NCBI GenBank assembly: GCA_964624465.1
Contig: CAZUZD010000012.1
Coordinates: 1 to 47,585 of the forward strand
Length of the DNA stretch: 47,585 nucleotides
Direction: 5' to 3'
DNA from: CAZUZD01 sp964624465
GTDB taxonomy: Bacteria; Planctomycetota; Planctomycetia; Isosphaerales; Isosphaeraceae
Below, piece by piece: positions 17,124 to 25,506 of this stretch (positions within the stretch are counted from its first letter, which is position 1; every line of letters starts with the position of its first letter). The position numbers and the translations under genes are program-made. A model generated the notes under the pieces. The model did no database searches. It worked only from the letters and a program-made list of their open reading frames with translations, and was not told the DNA's origin.

Positions 17124-18076
17124 TGTCGAGCAAGAAGGCCGATCAGCTGGCCGCCCAGTTCGGGGCGAACATCAACCGCACGGTCGCCATGCGGCCGCCG
17201 CTGCTGGGCGAGCCCGCGGGGGCCCCTGCCGGCTCGGCGGTCGACCGCTACGCCGGCGCGGTCAAGTCGCGGGCCTTCGCCGAGCTGCCGCTCGACGCCA
17301 TCGAGCGCGACGACGGCCAGCCCCGCGAGGAGTTCGACCCGGTCGAGCTGACCAAGCTGGCCGAGAGCATCAAGCGGTTCGGTCAGCTCGCACCGATCCG
17401 CGTCCGCCGCGACGAGGCCCGCAACCGCTGGGTCGTGCTCGTCGGCGAACGCCGGCTCCGGGCCTGCCGGCTGGCGGGCCTCGATCGGGTGCGCGTGGAG
17501 TTCGTCGAGCGGGCGATGACCGACTCGGACATCCTGGCCGAGCAGGTCGTCGAGAACGTCGTCCGCGCCGACCTCCGCCCCGTCGAGGAGGGCCGCGCCT
17601 ACCGCCGGCTCATGGAGCTCAACGGCTGGCACATCGAGCAGCTCGCCGAGACCATCGGCGCCGAGCCGACGACCGTGCACCACCGGCTCGGCCTCTTGCG
17701 GCTGCCCGAGGACATCGCCGAGCAGGTCGACCAGGGGACCATCCGGGCCACGGCCGCCTACGAGATCTCGAAGCTGCCCACCGAGGCCGACCAGCGCGCC
17801 GTCGCCTCGAAGGTGCTTGACGAGGGCCTCGACTACAAGGAGACCGTCGCCGAGGTCCGCAAGCGTCAGCCCGCCGCGAAGGCGAAGGGCAAGGCCGCGG
17901 CGTCGAAGGCGCGGCGACCGACCAGCCAGGTCTTCAAGACGCCCTCGGGCGCCCGCGTCACCGTCGAGAACCGGCGCGGGCTCGACCCGTCGCTGATCGT
18001 CGAGGCCCTGCGCCAGGCCCTGGAACACGCCGAGGCCGACCTCCTCGACTCGGCCCACAACGGCCAGGCGGCCTGA
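17123..18076 (+). CDS. parB: ParB/RepB/Spo0J-type centromere-binding protein
   Basis: The 317-residue partner of ParA binds centromere sites and spreads as a CTP-dependent clamp. The N-terminal CTPase/ParB domain shows LPLDAIERDDGQPREEFD (56-72) and the CTP-binding motif GERRLRACR (108-116). The box ENVVRADLRPVEEGRAY lies at about 144-160. A helix-turn-helix follows (about 168-195, ...LAETIGAEPTTVHHRLGLL), which reads the DNA site. A Lys/Ala-rich linker (about 250-268) leads to a short C-terminal dimerisation part. The ATG at 17123 overlaps the parA stop. ParB normally recognises palindromes, and the canonical chromosomal parS (TGTTNCACGTGAAACA) was not found. The palindrome CTGCAAATTGCAG around this operon is the natural candidate. 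A strong terminator follows at 18117-18163. Confidence 0.95.
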   Translation: MSSKKADQLAAQFGANINRTVAMRPPLLGEPAGAPAGSAVDRYAGAVKSRAFAELPLDAIERDDGQPREEFDPVELTKLAESIKRFGQLAPIRVRRDEARNRWVVLVGERRLRACRLAGLDRVRVEFVERAMTDSDILAEQVVENVVRADLRPVEEGRAYRRLMELNGWHIEQLAETIGAEPTTVHHRLGLLRLPEDIAEQVDQGTIRATAAYEISKLPTEADQRAVASKVLDEGLDYKETVAEVRKRQPAAKAKGKAAASKARRPTSQVFKTPSGARVTVENRRGLDPSLIVEALRQALEHAEADLLDSAHNGQAA

Positions 18077-18100
18077 TCCCGACCGCCCCGCCCTGCTCCT

Positions 18101-18117
18101 GTCTGAAATTTGCAGAC
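18101..18117. promoter_or_regulatory. Candidate parS-like palindrome, copy 3
   Basis: GTCTGAAATTTGCAGAC matches the complement of copy 1 with one mismatch (A for C at position 6). It lies 25 bases after the parB stop and abuts the terminator hairpin. Confidence 0.55.
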
Positions 18118-18163
18118 CCGCCCCGGCCCCCCCTCTCGAGGAGTGGCCGGGGCGGGTCGTTTT
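18117..18163 (+). terminator. Intrinsic terminator of parAB
   Basis: A 12-base perfect stem (CCCGCCCCGGCC / GGCCGGGGCGGG) is followed by TCGTTTTC. It lies 41 bases after the parB stop, between parB and the convergent ankyrin gene. Confidence 0.75.
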
Positions 18164-18325
18164 CGTGATGCCCCGCCCGGTGCCTGGGCTCCCCCACCGG
18201 GCGGTCCGGGATCCTCCGTCCGGCTGGCGAGGGGGTCGGATCACCGGTTCGCTCGCCGGGGACCGCTCATCCCGCTGCCCCTGATGATCGATCGTCCGTC
18301 GCGACCAGCGACCGCGCCACGAGCC

Positions 18326-18973
18326 TCACGATCGCGGCCGGTCGGAGGACTTCAGGAGGGACCGGAGACCGTGCGGACGTCGGTGGCGACCGGCGTACTC
18401 CATCGGCGTCTCATCGTGGGCATTCCGGGCGTCCCGGTCGGCGCCGGCCGCCAGCATCGCCCGGACCATCGCCTCGTCGCCGTACGCGGCCGCGAGGTGC
18501 AGGGGCGTTTCCGCCCAAAGCTTCACGCCGCCATCGAGCATGTCCGTCACCACGCCACTCGCCGCGTGACGGTCGGGATCGGCCCCGGCGTCGAGGAGCA
18601 GCTGGGCCGTCTCGGTCCGCCCGGCGACCGCGGCCATGTGGAGCGCCGTCTCGCCGCCGGCCGGCAGCGCGAGCACGGGGTCGGCCCCCGCCTCCAGGAG
18701 GATCCGGAGGATCTCGAGATGTCCCAGGAACGCGGCGAGCATCAGCGGCGAGCCCTCGCGCATCCGGGTGTCATCGGTCTCCGCCCCCCGGTCGAACAGG
18801 AGCTGGACCAGCTCAACATGACCCTGGCAGACGGCCTCCAGCAGGGGCGTCACCTGGTGGGTGTTCGCCGCGTTGACATCGGCGCCCGCGGCGAGGGCGG
18901 CGGTGGTGCCGGCGAGATCGCCGGCCTGAGCCGCCGCGAAGAGGGCGGCATCCTGATCGGCGTGGCGTTCCAT
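18326..18973 (-). CDS. Ankyrin-repeat protein
   Basis: The 215-residue protein consists of about five ankyrin repeats, a protein-protein interaction fold, with no other domain. Repeat spellings include ALFAAAQAGDLAGTTAALAA (10-29), TPLLEAVCQGHVELVQLLFD (about 42-61), SPLMLAAFLGHLEILRILLE (about 75-94) and TPLHLAAAYGDEAMVRAML (about 155-173). There is no signal peptide or membrane segment, so it is probably cytoplasmic. The ATG at 18973 gives a capping helix directly and fits the family; only a weak ribosome-binding site precedes it. It stands alone, convergent with parB and divergent from the iteron/repA block. Ankyrin proteins have many partners, so the role is unknown; its position inside the replication module may be chance. 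Confidence 0.88.
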   Translation of the reverse strand: MERHADQDAALFAAAQAGDLAGTTAALAAGADVNAANTHQVTPLLEAVCQGHVELVQLLFDRGAETDDTRMREGSPLMLAAFLGHLEILRILLEAGADPVLALPAGGETALHMAAVAGRTETAQLLLDAGADPDRHAASGVVTDMLDGGVKLWAETPLHLAAAYGDEAMVRAMLAAGADRDARNAHDETPMEYAGRHRRPHGLRSLLKSSDRPRS

Positions 18974-19282
18974 CGATGGTCCGTCGCGAAGGTGGGTGGA
19001 GTCCGGTCATCCCGGCCACGGTCACGACAGCCAGTCTATCGGGCCCCCGCACGGTCTGGACCGGGGCGGCAGTCGTGATCGGGGCGGACCCTCGGCGACC
19101 GGCAGGGTCTGGACCCTCGCGGAGCCCGGACGTCCGGGCGCCCCGTCGCTCGATCAGTGCGGGTCGACGCGGTTCGATGGCGCGGGTGCTTCCCAGGCCG
19201 CTCGCTCCGGGTCGCAGGGCAGGGGAGCCATCGCGGCCCGTCCGGACCCGGCTGCAATTTGCAGACGGGAGCGCCGGCCACC
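18974..19282. other. Region between the ankyrin gene and the iterons
   Basis: These 309 bases have no convincing gene. They include palindrome copy 4 at 19252-19264, just before the first iteron. Confidence 0.5.
19252..19264. promoter_or_regulatory. Candidate parS-like palindrome, copy 4
   Basis: CTGCAATTTGCAG is the reverse complement of the common core. On the minus strand the match to copy 1 extends to CGTCTGCAAATTGCAG. It borders the iteron array, linking the partition motif to the replication origin. Confidence 0.6.
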
Positions 19283-19746
19283 ATACCGGGATGCGAGGGT
19301 CATCCGGCCCCCTGACGGCGATACCGGACTTCCGGGGACAGGCGTCGCGCCCTGGTGGCCCGGTCGAGCCGCGCGGGAATGTCCCCCGGATCCCGGGAAG
19401 CTGGCCGGGACGGGCCAGGTGGCAATCCCGGGATCGGAGGGACGCACGATCGCGCCAGCCGCGCCGGCGGGCGCAACCGATATCCCGGGAACCGGGGGAC
19501 ACCCGATACCGGCTTTCGAGGGACGTGGCCGGAGCCGGCCAGGTGCGGATACCGGGATCGGGAGGACAGCGGGCCGGGATCCGGGGGATGGGACCTCGGA
19601 ATTCCGGGGACAAACGCCCGGGAACCGGGGGACAGGGCACCGGGAGACCGGGGACAGGGTTCCCGGGACCCGGGGGGCGCCCTTCCCGGGATGCGGGGGA
19701 CAGGCTCCCGGGATGCGAGGGGCGCGAAACCGGGATCCGGGGGACA
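19283..19746 (+). repeat. Iteron array: putative replication origin
   Basis: About 15 copies of a 20-21-base motif, consensus NNNCCGGGANNCGGGGGACA, lie in 464 bases. Clear copies start near 19283, 19321, 19424, 19481, 19505, 19548, 19571, 19593, 19614, 19635, 19659, 19682, 19704 and 19727, and one is inverted at 19380-19399. The last seven are spaced 21-24 bases start to start, about two helical turns, so an initiator bound to them would sit on one DNA face. The array ends directly before an A/T-richer stretch and 130 bases before the RepA initiator gene. This is the classical layout of iteron-controlled plasmid origins, where RepA binds the repeats and copy number is set by repeat titration. 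It is not a CRISPR array, since spacers are only 0-40 bases and there are no cas genes. Confidence 0.85.
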
Positions 19747-19875
19747 AATTCGTCCCTAAGTCGTTGCAGGCAAAGGGCTTTTTCGCTTCTTACCTTGTTT
19801 ACTCCGATCACTATGCTAGACTTGTCAACGACCCTGGACGGGGTTGTTGCATCTCGACACCTTGATCAAAACACC
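19747..19875. other. A/T-richer segment between the iterons and repA (putative unwinding element and repA leader)
   Basis: This stretch, notably 19764-19830 with GCTTTTTCGC and CTTGTTTAC, is clearly richer in A/T than any neighbouring DNA, as expected of a DNA unwinding element. It must also contain the repA promoter, although no good -35/-10 pair was found. No DnaA box matching TTATNCACA was seen. Confidence 0.55.
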
Positions 19876-21450
19876 ATGCCCAGCCGCCAGATGCTCTTCG
19901 ACGAGATGGCACCGCGCGCCGGGGTGTCCGAACCGACGGCCGGTCGGGACGAGATGAACCTCGCCGAGTTCCCGCTCACGCTGCTGGCGGACCGGGTGCC
20001 CAAGCAAACCAAGACGCTCTGCTACGCCAGCCGCAACGGCACGCTGGTGGTCAGCGGCAGCGACGCCTACGGGTTGCCCACGGCGGCCGACGCCGACGTG
20101 ATCATCGGGCTGATCCAGCTCACCCGGCTGCGGAACAACTTCGCCGACCCCAAGGTCCCGTTCACGCGGTACGAGCTGCTGCGCGTGCTGGGCTGGCCGG
20201 ACGAGAGCAAGTACTACAAGCGGCTCGACGAGTCGCTGAACCGCTGGGTGGGCGTCACGCTCCACTACCAGAACTCGTGGTGGGACAACCGGGCCAAGCG
20301 GTACCTGTCGGCGAAGCTCCACATCCTGGAGACGGTGATCCTCGACGAGAAGCCGGGCCGGCGCGCCCGGGGCGCCCCGCCGGGGTCGTCGTTCACCTGG
20401 AACGCGATGTTCATCGAGAGCTGCCAGGCCGACAACCTCAAGCGGCTCGATCTGGACACGTACTTCTCGTTCCGGTCGGCCGTGGCCAAGCGGATGTACC
20501 GGTTCCTGGACAAGCGATTCTACCTGCGGCCCGACTGGACCTTCGACCTCAAGGAGTTCGCCTTCGAGTACGTCGGCCTGAGCCGCAACTACGAGGGGAA
20601 CGCCGGCAAGATCAAGGAGAAGCTCCGGCCGGCGATCGAGGAGCTGGAGGCGATCGAGTTCCTGGCGCCCATGGGCCGCGAGGAGCGCTACACCCGCATC
20701 GGCACCGAGTGGACCATCCGCCTGGCACAGCTCCCGGGCCCGGCCGCCCTGCCGGCCGCGACGGTCGGGCAGGGGGGGACGGCTCCCGCCGGTCCGTGCC
20801 GGACCGAGCTGCTGACCACGGCCGACGGCGCGCCCGTGATGGCGTGCGGGCTGGATGCCGTGGTGTCGGCCCTGGTCGTGCGCGGGGTGACCCGGAGCAC
20901 GGCCGAGCAGCTCGCCGGCCAGTACCCGGCCGACCAGATCGGCGAGAAGGTCGCGATCTTCGACTGGCTGCTGACCCGCCGCGATCGTCGGGTGGGCCGG
21001 AGCCCGGCGGGGTTCCTGGTCGACTCGATCCGCAAGGACTACGCCGCGCCGCGCGACTTCCCCGGCGCCAGCTCGGGCACCCCCGATCCCTCGGGTCCCG
21101 GTTCCGGCGCCCCGGCGGTCGCCCCGCCGTCGCCCACCGCCGCCGAGTTCGAGGCGCAGGAGTCGGCCCAGCGCGACCGGATCGCCGAGTACCTCGACCG
21201 GCTCACCCCGGCCGATCGCGAGCGCACCACCCAGGCCGCCCTCGCCGCCGCCAGCTCGTACTTCCGCACCCGCTACCAGCGGCTCCGCGATGAGAACCCC
21301 GAGCGCGCCGGCTACTACCTCGACCTGATCGTCGACCAGCACGTCGCCGGCCTGCTCACCGACGCCGAGTCGTCCGCCCAGGAACCCACCCCTGAGCCGA
21401 CCCGTCCCGCCCCCACCCCCCCGCGCCGCGGCGCCTCCCGGAGCCAGTGA
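19876..21450 (+). CDS. repA: Replication initiator protein A (RepA/RPA family)
   Basis: The 524-residue protein belongs to the plasmid replication initiator A family, winged-helix proteins that bind iterons and open the origin. The conserved N-terminal half begins at MNLAEFPLTLLADR (about residue 32). It contains TKTLCYASRNGTLVVSGS, GLPTAADADVIIGLIQLTR, FTRYELLRVLGWPDESKYYK and a later SVAKRMYRFLDKRFY-like stretch. RNYEGNAGKIKEKLRPAIEEL closes the fold near 255. The C-terminal 230 residues are less conserved and Pro/Ala-rich, ending in a basic tail. The ATG at 19876 is preferred because codon use becomes GC-rich there; an in-frame ATG at 19813 would translate A/T-ending codons of the unwinding element. 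No clear ribosome-binding site is seen, which may reflect low expression. It follows 15 iterons, its presumed binding sites. Confidence 0.9.
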   Translation: MPSRQMLFDEMAPRAGVSEPTAGRDEMNLAEFPLTLLADRVPKQTKTLCYASRNGTLVVSGSDAYGLPTAADADVIIGLIQLTRLRNNFADPKVPFTRYELLRVLGWPDESKYYKRLDESLNRWVGVTLHYQNSWWDNRAKRYLSAKLHILETVILDEKPGRRARGAPPGSSFTWNAMFIESCQADNLKRLDLDTYFSFRSAVAKRMYRFLDKRFYLRPDWTFDLKEFAFEYVGLSRNYEGNAGKIKEKLRPAIEELEAIEFLAPMGREERYTRIGTEWTIRLAQLPGPAALPAATVGQGGTAPAGPCRTELLTTADGAPVMACGLDAVVSALVVRGVTRSTAEQLAGQYPADQIGEKVAIFDWLLTRRDRRVGRSPAGFLVDSIRKDYAAPRDFPGASSGTPDPSGPGSGAPAVAPPSPTAAEFEAQESAQRDRIAEYLDRLTPADRERTTQAALAAASSYFRTRYQRLRDENPERAGYYLDLIVDQHVAGLLTDAESSAQEPTPEPTRPAPTPPRRGASRSQ

Positions 21451-21477
21451 CCGCCGCCACTGGCCACCTGTCCTGCG

Positions 21478-21715
21478 GGGTAGCCCGGACAACTGGTTGT
21501 CCGGGTCGCGCAGCGACAGGCGGCGTCAGGGCTGCCCCCCGACTGTCCTCGGGCGGACGATTCTTCACTTCCATCACGACGGCGATCGTGACGGGGCACC
21601 CGATTCGTGCATGGTCTGACGGACCGGGCGTCGAGGGTCGGTGGTCCAGTCGAACGGCGACTCCGACGCCGCCTGTCGCTGCGCGACCCGGACAAACAAG
21701 TTGTCCGGGCTACCC
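21478..21715. mobile_element. MITE/REP-like element with ~50-base terminal inverted repeats, copy 1
   Basis: The 238-base element begins GGGTAGCCCGGACAACTGG and ends in the inverted counterpart finishing CCGGGCTACCC. The arms (21478-21527 and 21665-21715) pair over about 50 bases with few mismatches. Each arm carries its own small palindrome (CCCGGACAAC / GTTGTCCGGG). A diverged copy in the same orientation lies at 27612-27827, and the two bracket the efflux operon. It has no coding capacity and no obvious target duplication. It also fills the gap between convergent repA and the RND gene, so it could double as a terminator. Confidence 0.7.
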
Positions 21716-21754
21716 ATCGTGCGTCCGACGTTTCGATCAATGCCCAACCGGGCC

Positions 21755-24700
21755 TCAATGGCGCGCCAGGGCGGCGGCGTCGGCGGGGGGGCCGAGGGGC
21801 TCGGTGGACGGATCCCAGCGGATGAGTTTGAGGTCCTCGACGAATATGACGTAAAGGACGGGAACGATCACCTTGGTCACGACGGTTGCGACCAGCAGGC
21901 CGACGATCTGGACGTAACACATGGGACCCCAGAGCGGACCGCCCTTGAGGGCCAGGGGGATCAGGCCGCCGACCGTGGCCAGCACGGTGACGAGCACGGG
22001 GCGGAGCCGCACGAGGGCGGCGTCGATGACGGCCTGCCGCAGGGGCTCCCCGCGCTCGTGGGCCTCCTCGATGTACTCGAACAGCACGATGATGTGGCTC
22101 ACGATCACGCCGATCAGCGACGAGAGCCCGAGCGCGGCCATGAAGCCCACCGGCTTGTCGAAGATGAGCAGGCCCATCAGGCCGCCCACCAAGCCGAACG
22201 GCACGGCGGCGAACACGACCAGGGGCTTGGCGATGCTGTTGAACTGGAGCACCAGCGCCAGGTAGATCGCCAGCACCGAGGCGATCATGGCCGTGGCCAT
22301 CGAGGCGAACCCCTTCTCCTGCTCCTCCTTCTCGCCGCCGAACTGGTAGCGGTAGCCGGCCGGCCAGGTCGGGGCGTCGGCCGCGAGGCGCCGGTCGAGC
22401 TGGGCGACGAGGGCGCTGGGCAGGTAGCCGCTCTGGACGTCGGCGCGGACGGTCAGGCAGCGGACGTTGTCGCGGCGGGCGATCTTGGGCGGCACCAGCT
22501 CGGGCCGCAGCTCGGCCACCTGGTCCAGCGGCACCCGGGCGCCGTCGCGGCTGCCAAAGGCGGTCAGGCTGGCCAGGTCGTCCAGGCGGGTGCGCTCGTC
22601 GGGCCGGACGCGGATCAAGACGGGGATCAGGCGGTCGCGCTCGCGGAGCTGGGTGGCGGTCTGGCCCCAGAGGCTGGAGGCCATGACGTTGGCCACGTCC
22701 TGATGGCTCAGGCCGGCCAGATGCGCCCCCTCGGGCCGCACGCGGAGTGAGACCCGGAGCGCCTCGGGCTCCCAGTCGTCGTGGATGTTCGTGATCCCGG
22801 GCAGGGCCCTCAGTTCCCCCTTCACGCGCCCGGCCAGGCGGCGGAGGGTGTCGAGGTCGTCGCCGAAGACGCGGAGCTGGATCGGCACGCCGATCGGCGG
22901 CCCCGATTCGAGCTGCTCGACCGTGACCCGGCCCGAGCTGACGCGCGGGGGCAGGTCGCGGCGGAGCCGCTCGGCCAGGGCGCTGGTCGTGTGCAGGTCG
23001 CGGGTGTGCACCAGGATCTGCGCGTAGCTGGGCGCCGGCTGCTCGGGCACCACCGAGAGCCAGAACCGCGGCCCGCCCTGGCCCACGAACGTCGTGTACG
23101 CGCCCACCGCGTCGCCGGCCAGCTCGTCGATCTGCCGCACGACCCGCGCGGCCTCGTCCCTCGTTTCCCGGATCGGCGTGCCCTCGGGCAGGAACACGTT
23201 GACGGTGAAGACGTCGTGCAGATCCTTGGGGAAGAACGCCGAACCGAGCCGGGGCACCAGGCTCACGCCGGCCGCCAGCACGATCAGGCAGCAGCTCAGG
23301 GTGAGCCAGCGATGCCCCAGGCACCAGACGGTGAACCCGTTGTAGATCCGCACGAACCGCGACGCCGAGCCCCCCGCCTGCAGGCCCGCCTCCAGCCCGC
23401 GCTGGCCCTTCAGGACGTAGTAGCCGAGCAGGGGCATGAAGGTCATCGAGACGATGCGGCTGGCGATCAGCGAGGCGGTGACGACGACCGGCAGCGAGTA
23501 GATGAACTCGCCGACCTGGCCGGTCACGAGCAGCAGCGGCAGGAACGCGACGATGTTCGTCAGGGTCGCGAACAGGATCGCCCGCGCCAGCTTCTGCGGG
23601 CCGAGCCACGCCGCGATGTCGCGCCGGGTGCCGTGCGCCAGCTCGCGGTTGATCGCGTCGCTGGCCACCACCGGGTCGTCCACCAGCAGCCCGAGCGCGA
23701 TGATCAGGGCGGCGATCGAGATCTGTTGCAGGTCGATGCCGATGGCGTGCACCATCCCGAGCGTCATCGCCGTGGCCAGCGGGATCGACGCCGCCACGAG
23801 CAGGGCGCTTCGCCACTCCATGAACAGCAGGGCGACCACGACGACCACGATCACCGCCTCGACGAAGCAGTCCTGGAACTGCTCGATCTTGCGGTGCACC
23901 TCGTGCGGCTCGTCGCTGATCCGCTCGACGATCAGGTCGGCCGGCAAGATCCCCGCCAGCGACCCGAGCGCCTGGTTCACGTCGCGGTCGAAGTCGCCGA
24001 TCTTCGTGTCCTGGATCTGCCGGATCGCCAGCGTCACCGACCGCAGCGAGCGCAGGGCAGGGGAGTGACGGCTCGCGTCCGGCTCCGCGCTCGTGGTCGC
24101 CGCGCCGTGGCCACTGGCGGCGCCCGGCTTCACGATCCGCGAGTGCAGGACGCGGGGCGGATCCTGGTAGCCGCGCACGACCTCGGCCACGTCCGACACC
24201 TTCAGCGGCGCGCCCGGCTGGCTGGCGTCGATCACCGTGTCGGCGATGTCGGCCACGTCGAGCAGCTTGCCGCCCGGTTTGACGGTCAGGCTCTGGCCGG
24301 GCAGGGTGACGGCCCCGCCGGGCGTCGTCACGTTCCGCTCGTCCAGGCGCCTGGCGATCGTGAGCGGGTCGAGCCCGAGGGCGGCCAGGCGGTGGTTCGA
24401 GAAGTCGAGGGTGATCGCCTCCTCCTGGACGCCGATCAGCTCGACCTTGCCCACCGCCGGCTGCTGCCGCAGGCGGTCGCGGATCTGGTCGGCGAAGTCG
24501 CGGAGCTGGGCGTCGGTGTACCGGCCCATGCCCCCGGGCGCGGTCGCGACGGCCGTGAGCAGCGCCCCCGGCAGCTCCGCCGGGTCGGCCACCAGCACCA
24601 GCGGCCAGAGGTCCGGGTGGATCAGGCCCGCGCCCAGGGCGCGACGATTCCAGGCGGCCACCGCCGCGGCCAGCTCGGATTCGGTGCGGGAGTCCGGCAG

Positions 24701-25393
24701 CCGCAGGTCGACGACGCCGGCGCCCAGCACCGGGACGAGGTGGCCGTCCTCGGCGAGCCCCTGCTCGGTCAGGTCGCGGAGCAGGTTCCGGCCCAGCCGC
24801 TCGACCAGCGCCGGCGGCACGCTCGACGGGTGCACCAGCACCGCGCTGCGGCGACGGTCCCGGGCCGGCTCGGGCCGATCGGCGCGGAACTGCGCGATCC
24901 GGCCGCCGATGACCTCGGCGCGGGGGGCCACGTCGCCGGCCTCCAGCGGCGGGCTGCTGAGGGTGAGCATGATGGCGACCGTCTCGCCATAGTCCTGGTC
25001 GAGCCGGGGCCGGACCGGGGTACCGCCGAACGACGGCAGGTCGGTCATCGCGCTCAGGCGGTTGTCGAGCAGCACCCAGGTGGCGTCGGCGCTCTGGACC
25101 CAGTCGAACAGTTCGACGAAGACGATCGAGAGCCCGTCGCGGCTCACCGAGCTAACCCGCTCGACCTCGGGCGTCTCGATCAGCCGCTTCTCGATCTTCC
25201 GCGTCAGCTCCTGCTCCACCTCGACCGAGCTGGCGCCGGGGTACGCGGTCGTCACCAGGCCGAGCCGCACCTGGATCTGCGGGTCCTGGCGCTGGGGCAT
25301 CGAGAGGTACGCGAACACGCCCCAGGCGAGGGTCGCCACGAGCAGCGTCCAGGCGATCGGCCGTCGGTACACGAAGAACTGCGCGGTCGTCAT
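21755..25393 (-). CDS. RND-family efflux transporter, inner-membrane permease
   Basis: This 1212-residue proton-driven exporter has the RND plan of twelve membrane helices with two large periplasmic loops. Motifs include VYRRPIAWTLLVATLAWGVFAYLSMPQRQDPQI at the start (shown here in part: RRPIAWTLLVATL, MPQRQDPQI) and VGKVELIGVQEEAITLDF in the first loop. The helix-4 proton-relay pair is GLLVDDPVVASDAINRE. The helix-10 region reads GLSSLIGVIVSHIIVLF, without the lysine found in AcrB. It is about 170 residues longer than AcrB because of an insert at about residues 148-292 in the first periplasmic loop. The ATG at 25393 is chosen for its GAGG 8 bases upstream; the open frame extends 39 codons further. 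It is the last gene of a tetR-adaptor-permease operon. No TolC-like outer-membrane partner is encoded nearby. The substrate is unknown. Confidence 0.93.
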   Translation of the reverse strand: MTTAQFFVYRRPIAWTLLVATLAWGVFAYLSMPQRQDPQIQVRLGLVTTAYPGASSVEVEQELTRKIEKRLIETPEVERVSSVSRDGLSIVFVELFDWVQSADATWVLLDNRLSAMTDLPSFGGTPVRPRLDQDYGETVAIMLTLSSPPLEAGDVAPRAEVIGGRIAQFRADRPEPARDRRRSAVLVHPSSVPPALVERLGRNLLRDLTEQGLAEDGHLVPVLGAGVVDLRLPDSRTESELAAAVAAWNRRALGAGLIHPDLWPLVLVADPAELPGALLTAVATAPGGMGRYTDAQLRDFADQIRDRLRQQPAVGKVELIGVQEEAITLDFSNHRLAALGLDPLTIARRLDERNVTTPGGAVTLPGQSLTVKPGGKLLDVADIADTVIDASQPGAPLKVSDVAEVVRGYQDPPRVLHSRIVKPGAASGHGAATTSAEPDASRHSPALRSLRSVTLAIRQIQDTKIGDFDRDVNQALGSLAGILPADLIVERISDEPHEVHRKIEQFQDCFVEAVIVVVVVALLFMEWRSALLVAASIPLATAMTLGMVHAIGIDLQQISIAALIIALGLLVDDPVVASDAINRELAHGTRRDIAAWLGPQKLARAILFATLTNIVAFLPLLLVTGQVGEFIYSLPVVVTASLIASRIVSMTFMPLLGYYVLKGQRGLEAGLQAGGSASRFVRIYNGFTVWCLGHRWLTLSCCLIVLAAGVSLVPRLGSAFFPKDLHDVFTVNVFLPEGTPIRETRDEAARVVRQIDELAGDAVGAYTTFVGQGGPRFWLSVVPEQPAPSYAQILVHTRDLHTTSALAERLRRDLPPRVSSGRVTVEQLESGPPIGVPIQLRVFGDDLDTLRRLAGRVKGELRALPGITNIHDDWEPEALRVSLRVRPEGAHLAGLSHQDVANVMASSLWGQTATQLRERDRLIPVLIRVRPDERTRLDDLASLTAFGSRDGARVPLDQVAELRPELVPPKIARRDNVRCLTVRADVQSGYLPSALVAQLDRRLAADAPTWPAGYRYQFGGEKEEQEKGFASMATAMIASVLAIYLALVLQFNSIAKPLVVFAAVPFGLVGGLMGLLIFDKPVGFMAALGLSSLIGVIVSHIIVLFEYIEEAHERGEPLRQAVIDAALVRLRPVLVTVLATVGGLIPLALKGGPLWGPMCYVQIVGLLVATVVTKVIVPVLYVIFVEDLKLIRWDPSTEPLGPPADAAALARH

Positions 25394-25506
25394 GGCGATC
25401 CCTCGGCGGGCGTGGACAGAGCGGGAGCGGCCACCCGCCGCCAGGGCGGGTGTGATTGCGTCGGATCGGGGTCGGGCGCCGCCCGGAATCGGCGGCGCGG
25501 GTGGGC

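Noticed and set aside
19283..19746. CRISPR array
   Set aside because: Repeats are imperfect and nearly abutting in places, spacers are 0-40 bases and not uniform, and no cas genes are present. The RepA context explains them as iterons.
19813..19875. Upstream ATG (19813) as the repA start
   Set aside because: The 21 extra codons use A/T-ending triplets unlike the rest of the gene and lie in the A/T-rich leader.
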